From Agrostemma githago (taxonomy: Eukaryota; Streptophyta; Magnoliopsida; Caryophyllales; Caryophyllaceae), in contig OY288243.1 in NCBI GenBank assembly GCA_958450325.1, positions 37,562,678-37,626,677 on the forward strand: a stretch of 64,000 bases of DNA. Reading direction: 5' to 3'. Every line of letters starts with the position of its first letter. The first letter of the stretch is position 1. Shown in pieces: positions 54,817-64,000 of this stretch. A model generated the notes under the pieces. It did no database searches. It was not told the DNA's origin and was given only the letters and a program-made list of their open reading frames with translations. A program made the position numbers and the translations under genes.

Positions 54817-56524
54817 TATCAAAATTCGGATCCAAATGCGTTTGACTATGACGATCGCCTAAAGTCCGTCTAATCCCTTTACGAGTAACGACGGAGGTGA
54901 CACCCTTTCGAGGAGCGCCGCCCCAATGTGCTCAAGGGTATGATGTGATTGTGATCGATCATAGTTGAACGTATTTGACTCCATTTCTAGGATTAGTGCG
55001 AGATCCGTTGAGGCGAAAACCGACATCACATAATCCGTTAGGATTAGTATCGATGTCGTGACGCGGAGGACTACAATCTCGTCACTAATCAAACTTTTCA
55101 CTAAACAATAACATCTTTTCCACAAAATTCCGATAACGGTGTTATAATTGTATAATACACGATTATAATACCGGAAGCCGTGTTAAATCTAAATCATGCA
55201 ATATTTCTATTTAACTCGGCCAACCATCGACTTTGAATAAAAAAACGAAACGAGTTATGCCTCGTACAGGTGTCACTCGACCGAGTGCCGTAGGCCACTC
55301 GATCGAGTAGCACCCCAAAAAACTGGGCAGTAGCTACTTCGAGGATGCACTCAACCGAGTCCGTGCCCTGACTCGATCGAGTGGGTCCTGTAGCCCAGAA
55401 ATCCGAGAGCTTTAATGCAACATTCGAGCCTCGTCTCTTTTTTACGACTTTAGTCGACACGTGTAAAGTCAATCACGTGATCCTATTTTTCAAAACCCAT
55501 ACATATCACGACACTTTAACGACTTTGATCGTAGTCTTTCACGATTAACCTTATATTGCCGACTCTTTAGTCGTGTCTAATATATGGCTAACCAAGACGC
55601 CATTTTGCGATGTGATAAGTCGGGACAAGGCATCGAGGTTCGGGATCGGGCTAGCACCACGCCTAGGTCCCATACCTCCGTCTTTTAATTAATACGCAAT
55701 ATAATGCGTAATTAAAGTTTGTCCGGTTACATGACTTACGGTTTAATTCGTATTTGTTGCATACGGGTCCGTTTCTAGTCTTTATATATTGTTTGTTTAC
55801 ATTTATGTCATTTATTCCGTTTGTTATTTTATTTGTAATTTTTGTATTGGCCGGGTTGTATTTCCGCCCGTGTATTTTGTACGTTATTTATTTTCGAGCT
55901 TTGCTTATTTTGATGTTTATCGCCTTATAAATGAACCTCGCATGCTAAATAATTTCGACAATAGTTAGATGCATTAAATGACGTAGCTAACCAATAATTC
56001 GCATGCTTAGCCAAAAACGTTGTTTGCATATCATTTAGTCGTTTTACTAGCGCGCGTACACGAACACGAACGATGTCTTAGTAGAGGCCGCCATTGTGAG
56101 GGCAGGGTTGGGTGTTCTTAGTGGGCTTCCCAACACGTACCCTCACCCCTTACTCAGAACCTCGGTTTCCGGATGCCCGAAACCGTTGGCGCACGAGAGT
56201 CATTCTTTACACGATACCGGTGTAGATGGTATCGGTATCGCAATGCAAAGGGACGGGTCCCATAAAGTCTGAAATCGAAGTGGGCCGTACTTTGTGTATA
56301 GCCCATGACGACATAGAGTGGGCTCGAATGGTTCCGAATTACCACAAATTCAGTGGCGACTTCAACTTTGACTTAAATTTCGAACCCGAGAACAATCTTA
56401 TCACGAGATTCATTCGCCTACCCAAACCCGCGCGTGGCCACGTCGGGGTGGACCTACGTCATGTCCACAACTTCCTGGGAACTTGCACTTCCCGGTAATT
56501 GGATGAGTAACCAAACGACCCCTA

Positions 56525-59303
56525 GGTGACAGATGTTTCTATAGATTCATTAAATATATTGGTATAACCAAAAATGTGAACTTACAAAATTCAATCTCAT
56601 GACAATATTACTATCCTCAATAACATTTATTTTATGGTTTTACCAAAATAAAGTGGGACATACATTTGAAAGAGTAACTTATAACACATTGAATATTTTT
56701 GTGGTAACAAAATTTATTATAAAGTGTGATACCCGTGAAAACTTTCACGGGTTGTGGTCTTAATTGATGATAAAAGATTTTACATTCAGGCGAACATTAA
56801 TTAATACTTTATATTACACATAAAGAAAGTGTACACTGACAAACTTAACCCGATCGATCCATATACATAAAGAATTGTCTCCCGCTACATTCACTTAATT
56901 GTGACCCAAACTCGAACCCAATGGTCAATAATTCGAAAAAGCATCACTCGATCGGTGTTCAGTTACTCACCTATAAGTTCGATTTAAAAAGACATATGAG
57001 AATATTCATTGTAATTGTACTTCTTTTTATTGGAAAATATATTAATAAAAGTGATTAAGTTATATTTAATTAAATTTTATTTATCAATATTTTTTTATTT
57101 GACTGATATGGTACAATATTCATTTATATTGTTAGAATAAAGGATATTATAATATTTTTTTAGAACACCCGTGAAATACTCTTTCATATATATATGGAAT
57201 AATACTTATACGTTCCTTTCCCGATTTTATCGTCAACTTTCATCACTTGTAAACCAAATTAGAACAGTTGTGTGTATTTGATCACTTGTAAGTACTGTTA
57301 TTTTATTCAAATAACAAACTTGTAACTACTGTCATTTTATCGTATACTCCTACTTATCATATAAATAAAAATACTGGTAATCTTTAACAAATTTGACAAT
57401 ATATCGACAACCTGTATTCTGGCCCGACCGACCGATCGTGACCTTCATACTCATCTTGTTTGACATTTCTAGATGAAATGTTCCGAAACAAAAAAAAAGA
57501 TTATTTTAGATTCAACGCATCTCATCAATTAATTTCAATATTTAAGTTTGTTAATAGTGGTTTTGGTACATTTGTTTACTATATTAAAGAGGAGAAATTT
57601 ATGGTAAAACAACAACTTATGGAAAGTGGAGAAAGAGATTTATGGGAAGAATAATAATTTATGGTGAGATATTAATTTAACTGAACAACTTTTCTTTATG
57701 AAAAACTGAAATAAGAGTTTCTCAAGAAATTGAAATAAGTAATAGTGGGTTATTGGATCTTTTTTGGTCGAATTTTCATTTTTTTTATTGCTCAAGTTTT
57801 CATTTTTTTTTTTGTAGTTCAACCTTTTTTTCTTTTGAATTTATTACTTCCCTTATAAGGGTAATAAATTGGAGATTAATTTTAATTATATTTCATATAT
57901 AATAGGTAAGTTAAAAAGAATTTAAAAAATATATGACATCAACTATATAGACTTGATAATTGTGTGAAAAAATTGAAATACAGCGTTCGTTATCTTTTTC
58001 CTCATTTCATCAATATTTGTAAGAAGTATTTTAATGTAATGTGCCAAAGATAGTAAACGGAGGGAGTATATAATAACAATCACGGGGTTGAGCAAATTTT
58101 TTTGTTTGAGATAATTTCTTGGGTCGTTATAGATGTAATAGGCATGTTAATAAATGCAAAAAAAAGTTAACTCATATATAGTGACACATAAATGAAATCA
58201 CGATGTTAAAAAATCGGACATATAACTATTTCGAACCCGTATCTTGACCTAACACGACCCACGGCCAACATAGTCTGACACATATTTGTCCGACCCGTGA
58301 TCCTATCCGCCCGAGCCGTTTGATAGGTCTAATTGCTATAGATGGTTAAACACTTATTCGTTGTAAGTCCGACAAATTAAAACATTGAACTTGTGCTGGG
58401 AAACAAAGAAAATCAAAACCTTATAATTCTAAAAACACAAATATGCACAAATGTCCTTGTATAATGGTTACACGATTTATACAATATATCTTTGCAACTG
58501 TCTTTGCAACTATACTCTAAAGAATTTATAGCAAGATTAAAGAATTACTGTAATTACTTGCTTCGAGAATCCAAACACTTTTAATGGGGAATGAAAAGTT
58601 TAAGCTTTCAATTAAACACCATAAATTGATTTTGTAAATGAAAAAATAATTACTACTCCGCTACTGACATAATTGACATACAATGATGAAGGAAATAATT
58701 TAACGACGCTTATAGAACATAAAGCAAAGCACATAACTATGTAACAACTAACAACGAACTTCAGTGTTACACCCGTGAAAAATCTCAGGGGTATGAATGT
58801 AATTTGCATTAGATAAATTGTTTACAAACAAATATATTTATTAGACGTGATTAACTTTATGAGGGCAAGTAATTAATTTTATATGTCACGTCCATATATA
58901 AGAAAAAAATGTAGTAACTGGTCAAAAACTTAAATATATATGAATGTAAATTCTATACTACGGATTTATCTTCGTCATGAAAGAAATATAATTAGATATC
59001 GTAAAATGACAATCGAAGGATGGATATAAAAGTCTAATTTTAGTGCATAATTTGAGTCATTTGAATATAACGATGACGACGACTTTGACATCTTAGTATT
59101 AATTGTATTTGAATTCAATTTTTGTGTTAAACTTATTCATGAATTATATTTGGAATGTTCAATTTAAATCACAATTATATAACAAATGTTCAATTTAACA
59201 CATCTCTTATCATTTTGATTAAAAAAAATTTATTTTTTTTTAAAAAATTGCTTTTAATATTCTTAAAAATATAAACATTATAATTAAAGAGTCTAATAGT
59301 AAT
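56525..59303. other. AT-rich intergenic DNA
   Basis: No supported gene. A 22-bp near-palindrome, ACCCGTGAAAACTTTCACGGGT, lies at about 56731-56752, and ACCCGTGAAA recurs at about 57170 and 58772, possibly MITE ends. GGAGGGAGTATATAA near 58060 looks like an isolated Stowaway end. Confidence 0.5.
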
Positions 59304-59359
59304 AGTAGTAATAATAATAATAATAATAATAATATTAATATTAATATTAATAATAATAA
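59304..59359. repeat. AAT/ATT microsatellite
   Basis: TAA units followed by ATT and TAATAT variants. Simple sequence repeat. Confidence 0.9.
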
Positions 59360-62301
59360 AATAAACAAAATGTAGTATTAATTTTTTTTTCCTAAAAAAG
59401 TGATATAAAATTAGGTGCATTCTAAACTAATTCTGAGCGGTATTGTTACAATGCCACCTAACCCGATATGAATTAATCCAACAAAAAATTTATATTTTGT
59501 TGTTTGAATTAAGCATTCAATATTTTTATTTACTCCTCCGTATAAGACATTGGGTCAATAGGGTTTTTGGTTTTAACTTTCAAGTCTCAATGTATGTGGA
59601 AAAAAGAAAGAAGCAAAAACAATTTAAAGCTTCATTTGGGAAGTTGTGAAGTCTTGCTCACCGTGTATCCTTTAATGTTTTTTTTAAATAGTAAAAATTA
59701 AAATTATTTGATTTTTTTTTACTTTTATTATTTTGATATTTTAAATTAAAAAATTATTTTATACTTTAAATTTATAAATTTAAATTGAATTTTTTTTTTA
59801 TATATTTTTAAATGTATTTTATATAAATTTACGTTGGTATCTTAATTGCATTAATTTGGCATATTAATTTGGCCAATTAATTATTTAAGAAATAAATTAA
59901 TGAATATCTTAATAAACTAACGATTAATAATTATTTGTCAATGCGATAAATAAAATATTATAGTAATACTTACTAAATATTATATTAGAGAAAATATTGT
60001 AATACTAACAAAAAAATAATCATTCATCTACTAACAATCTCATTTTCAATCTAGTAACCTAATTAACCATGCTAATCTAAAACACTAATTGAGACTTATT
60101 CTTAAATTGGCTAATATAATGGGTGACACCTCATTGTTGTTGGTGTGTTCTTTTATATAAAGAAGATGATTATGAAGAAGATGAAACATTAACCGTGAAA
60201 CACTTATCTATGAGAACTTATACAATTTTTAAAGCTTAATTCGATTCATGCTTTGAATTTAATTATTTCAATGATTTTGAATAGTTTAGAGTCAATATAT
60301 TAATGAAGGTCAATTTTCGAGGTCAATTTAATCGAAGACTTGCCAATTTATTAATTGGACGCCAATTTTTGAGCTTTTGATATTTAGGGGAAAGAAAAAA
60401 ATTTACGGGGAAAGGTAAATAAATAAAGGGAAGTAACAAATTTTTCTGAATAATTGAAATTTATGTATGAGAGAATGAAAAAGAGAAATGGAGAAGGTTA
60501 TGGAAGAGGTGAATAAGTAATTGGTTTGTCTTCTTAATTGAAAACTAATTATTTAGGAAATAAATAATTTAATTCCATAAGTTATTTTCCTTTAATAAAA
60601 AAATAATTTGATACGGAACGATTACTTATAATTAATTAATCATAATAAAGCGGGTTAAAACAGAGTAATAATGAATATAATTATATAATTATAAAAAAAA
60701 TGTAAAAATCATAATAAAAATTAGAAATAAAACTGAATTAACAAATTGTTATATATAAATTTATAATCTAATTCATATATGAAGTACAATGTAGTAAAAC
60801 AAAGAAAAAACAAAATTGTGCTTAATTACACAATTATGCACAAATTTATGAGTCGCTTGTAAATAAAGGAGCATGAAAAAAATCGAATATGACAAATTTT
60901 ACGCCCATTACACTGGATTATTTATGACCAAAAATCAAACTCGATTTCAAGTTTTGTAAATTTGAAATCTTTGCTTATATCCTTCTTCACTTATATATTA
61001 TCGGCCTGCAAAACAATAATTGGCCAAACACGGTTCAGGTTAAATTCTAATATTCATATTAAAGAACGTATTAGAAAACTGATTTTAAATTGCTGATAAG
61101 TCTCTTCTTTAGGAGAGGGTATAATTATGCGATTTATGTTCATTCGGGTTGCGAGGATAATCCCTGCACTCTCCCCATCGATGTAAATTCATCTTGTGAA
61201 TGATATAATATACTCACATTTACACCCAAAAAAAAATTCTAATATTAAAATACTAATCCGTATAAAGGTAAAAAAAAAATCTAAATTACTTCGTACTAAA
61301 ATAAAAATGTCAAAAAATCTACAAAATGAAAATTGAAAAATTGATAAGTTGAAAAAAAAAGACTTTGTACTATGTTAAAAAAGGTTTAAAAAAAATGTAA
61401 ATTAAACACATAAAAATTCTAAAAATTAAAATACTTTAAAATTCTCTATTAAAAACGTCTAAAAAGTTCTTACTCTAATCTCGGTTTTTTCTTTACTTTA
61501 AATTTTAAAAAAATTAAGAATTGTGTATTTAATATTCTATTGGTTTATTTTAAGAATTGTGTACTTTTAATTGGTGTTTTCTAAAATCTTTTCTTTACTA
61601 ATCCAATATTTACATATTAAGAAACTAATTTATTTATTTTGTGTATGCTTTTATTATTTTGATATTTTAAATTAAAAATTGTATTTTATACTTTTAGAGG
61701 GAGGATTATATAATAATACTATATCAACAATTTTAATGTATTTTAATACTATATAAGATTTTTGATGATATTTTATCAATTCGTATTTAACCCGATAATT
61801 TACTAACACTATTCATAATGAAAGTAAATACGGAGTAATCTTCAACAATATATGATTGAAAACGATAATAATATTGAAGGAAATAATTATGAAAGTATGC
61901 AATTATGAAAATAATGGTCACTTTATGCAAGTATGCAAATGATGAATTTGTTTTTGAAAAACGATTGAATTAAAGAAAACTACGGTCTAAAAACTATTGA
62001 ATTCAAACAATAATTAATATTACCTAGAAAATGCATGTCTTTTTTTTCTTTCACTTTACCGGTTTTCTATCTCTTTTATACTTTCTTAATATGATATTGT
62101 AGATTTGAAATGAAACTCGGACTTTATTTTGACATAATTAAAGATTCGGATTAATCTAAAAATTAATCTAAACTCGAACTTTATTTTCATCTAACAATTT
62201 ACAAAAATTAATATGAAAAAAATAGAAATTTATAGTTGCGAACAAAATTAGAACTCACAATTAAAAAATTCAATATTTGCACGTATTTTGCACATTTGCC
62301 C
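59360..62301. other. AT-rich intergenic DNA
   Basis: No ORF with a recognisable domain on either strand. Dense A/T homopolymers. Near 61097-61240 a segment ending in CCCAAAAAAAAA may be the 3' tail of a LINE or other poly(A) element, but nothing upstream confirms it. Confidence 0.5.
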
Positions 62302-62523
62302 GCAAGGGTGGAGTCTAGTGATTAAAACTTGTGGTCATCACCACAAAAGGGTCTCAGGTTCAAGCCCCTGCAAGAGCGATGTTATGGGAGTTGTATGACT
62401 TGAGGGCGTTGAGGCTGCCGCCCTAAGGATAGTTTACTTGGTGTGCATGGTTCACCTAAGGGTTTATCCAGAACGCACCAAAAGTTAGCGGCTGCGTGTT
62501 CCCTTGTCATCAGAAAAAAAAAT
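62302..62523 (+). mobile_element. tRNA-derived SINE
   Basis: The 5' part has an A-box-like GGAGTCTAGTGATTAA (about 62310) and a B-box GGTTCAAGCCC (62357-62367) at tRNA-like spacing. A body of about 140 bp follows and ends in a poly(A) run (62515-62521). The length of about 220 bp and layout fit plant SINEs. A clear target duplication is not visible. Confidence 0.7.
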
Positions 62524-63437
62524 AACGAACCGACCCGTTGTTTTTAGGGTCATGCTTTGTTTTTAAAAAATTGATATACGTATGATATTTTTTAAAAGAT
62601 ATACGAGATACTAGAATGATACCCGTGCATATAAAATGATCCGTATACAGACGCCTCATTCGATGAACTCACATTAATACCAAGTGAGTCTAAATCAATC
62701 TCTTTCGCCCCTACTGCTAGCTTGGTGGTATGCCTTCTACAAGCATTAAATTAGGTCGTGCGAACACCAACATGGCCAAAATAAAAGAACAAGAGTATAT
62801 GCATTGTTCTCTTCTGATTTTCTAAGTTTAAATAATCAGCAATTGGAGTAATTGCTTTCAAGACTAGAAGATACATAAACCAAGTGCAAACTCACCAACC
62901 TACTCGAGCACAAGGAGCATTATTGTACCTGATTTGTGGCATCATAGTTGGCTGATGTTGGTCCATTTTGTTCATTGTATCTAGCTGCCTAGTTCTTAGC
63001 TTTTCTTTCCTAGTTCTTTTCTCCTTCTTTGTAATTGTCGCCAACTTTATTAGGCTTGACTTTGTTGGTTGTCCTCATGTTTGGGTCGAGCTTGTAGGCT
63101 ATAACTAGCCAAGCATTTGATGAATAAAGCATTCAACTTTCATCAAACAAAATAGTAAGCTTTGCTTTCATTTCGTTCATTGTCGTGTACAATAACAAGT
63201 CTTAGAGTTCGACGCGTCCTAATGTCGCTTCTTCAATCGAGTGTTTGAATTAACACTCGCTTAGCTGAGGTATAGAACTATCTCACTTAGCATACTACCC
63301 TTGATTCACTTTTCTTTCACAAAATACAGCAATTTAATCACATCTATTTCGTTACTTTGTCTCCTCCATTTCATTACTTGTTTATCATTAAACGCATTGT
63401 TCTAAGTTCATTCCAACTCACATCATAAAATAAATAA
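62524..63437. other. Intergenic DNA, no supported gene
   Basis: Mixed composition, less AT-rich than its surroundings. I find no conserved domain or splice pattern in any frame. Confidence 0.45.
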
Positions 63438-63439
63438 TA

Positions 63440-63531
63440 CTCCTTCCGTCTCGTTCATTTATTTGTCTTTTATATATTCATTGTGAGGATTATTTTAATT
63501 GAAGATAAAAAAATGAACTAGAAGGACGGAG
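63440..63531. mobile_element. Short Stowaway-like MITE
   Basis: A 92-bp element with ends CTCCTTCCGTCTCGTTCAT / ATGAACTAGAAGGACGGAG and TA on both sides (63438-63439, 63532-63533). The CTCC-TCCGT start is canonical Stowaway. Confidence 0.85.
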
Positions 63532-63533
63532 TA

Positions 63534-64000
63534 GATGATATTATTTGTCTATTCAACCTTTAACACATACTCCGTGTATATTTATAATATGAAAAAAATA
63601 TACGCTTAAAATCAACCTGATGTATAAATACACATGAAAATCTATGCGAAGATAGATATTCGACTCGTATCTAATACTTGTATCTCGTGCGTTTCATACA
63701 AGTATTCACCGTGCTAATTAGTTTCACCGGGTGTTCATCAGTCCAAACCCGGACCGGATAGACCTGGAGACCGGTCACCGTAAAAATACAAACCCGGAGA
63801 CCGGACTGGTTAGACGGAGACACAGATCGAAAATGTAGACTAATTTTTTTTAAAGGCGTGGACCGGAACAGACTGGAGACCGTCCACCAAAATTTTGGAG
63901 TGGAGCCGGACGGGTATATGCGCGGTCCGGTCTGGACCGGTTTTTGAACAACCCTATTTGTAGGACTAACTTAATATATGAATCGTAACACGAAATGTTT
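63534..64000. other. Unassigned DNA at the right edge
   Basis: Contains repeated ACCGG/GGACCGG motifs (63750-63950, for example GGAGACCGG three times), suggesting part of a repeat that runs past the window. No gene is seen. Confidence 0.45.

Noticed and set aside
57460..57654. 64-codon ORF as a small gene
   Set aside because: AT-rich, no motif, no promoter context, and similar chance ORFs occur throughout this interval.
61097..61240. LINE 3' end
   Set aside because: Only a poly(A)-like tail and a plausible body are seen. No reverse transcriptase sequence or duplication supports it.

Overview
The window is nuclear DNA of a flowering plant. The evidence is one host gene with 16 exons and GT-AG introns, embedded in nested plant transposable elements. 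The gene is a dynamin-related protein 1 (phragmoplastin) close to DRP1A. Frequent TACTCCGT-type Stowaway ends and AT-rich spacers would fit a Caryophyllales eudicot, but that is only an impression. No bacterial-type features are present.

Layout. (1) 1-1919: unassigned repeat-like DNA with a CTA microsatellite and a cluster of GGGYGAAATTTCRCCC palindromes. (2) About 1920-13108: minus-strand, decayed Ty3/gypsy element A. It has a gag remnant, a second RNase H, integrase, a tRNA primer site and an LTR, and the LTR is split by a 3.5 kb solo LTR of another family. (3) 13109-20795: plus-strand element B, related to element C, with a gag remnant, no pol, a 64-bp tandem array and a 3' LTR. (4) 21730-29582: a 7.85 kb Mutator-like element (MULE). 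It has TIRs, a likely 9-bp target duplication, a plant-mobile-domain (PMD) gene, and an oppositely oriented FAR1-MULE-SWIM transposase continuing into an OTU protease domain. A palindrome array lies inside each end. (5) 29753-39662: TATA box and complete DRP1 gene, with MITEs, SINE tails and a hAT-type element in its introns. (6) 40277-56522: a MITE split by a 15,964-bp LTR retrotransposon (element C) with two complete LTRs and a perfect 5-bp duplication (ACTTC). (7) 56523-64000: AT-rich intergenic DNA with one SINE, a short Stowaway MITE and no gene I can support.

How the parts relate. Elements A and C, and probably B, look like the Tat branch of Ty3/gypsy: a second archaeal-type RNase H, long leaders, and 3' tandem repeats. 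A and C each carry, downstream of pol and on the opposite strand, a spliced PMD-like gene with the intron at the same codon. The MULE also carries a PMD gene, so two unrelated transposon classes within 55 kb carry related accessory genes. Short perfect palindromes of unrelated sequence recur in several elements: GGGTGAAATTTCACCC near 1 kb, CACTCGATCGAGTG in the LTRs, GACGC...GCGTC arrays in the MULE, and the TGTATCTG/CAGATACA hairpin in B. C is structurally complete, but its pol has in-frame stops and frameshifts and its 5' LTR has lost the TATA box. DRP1 is intact despite its surroundings.
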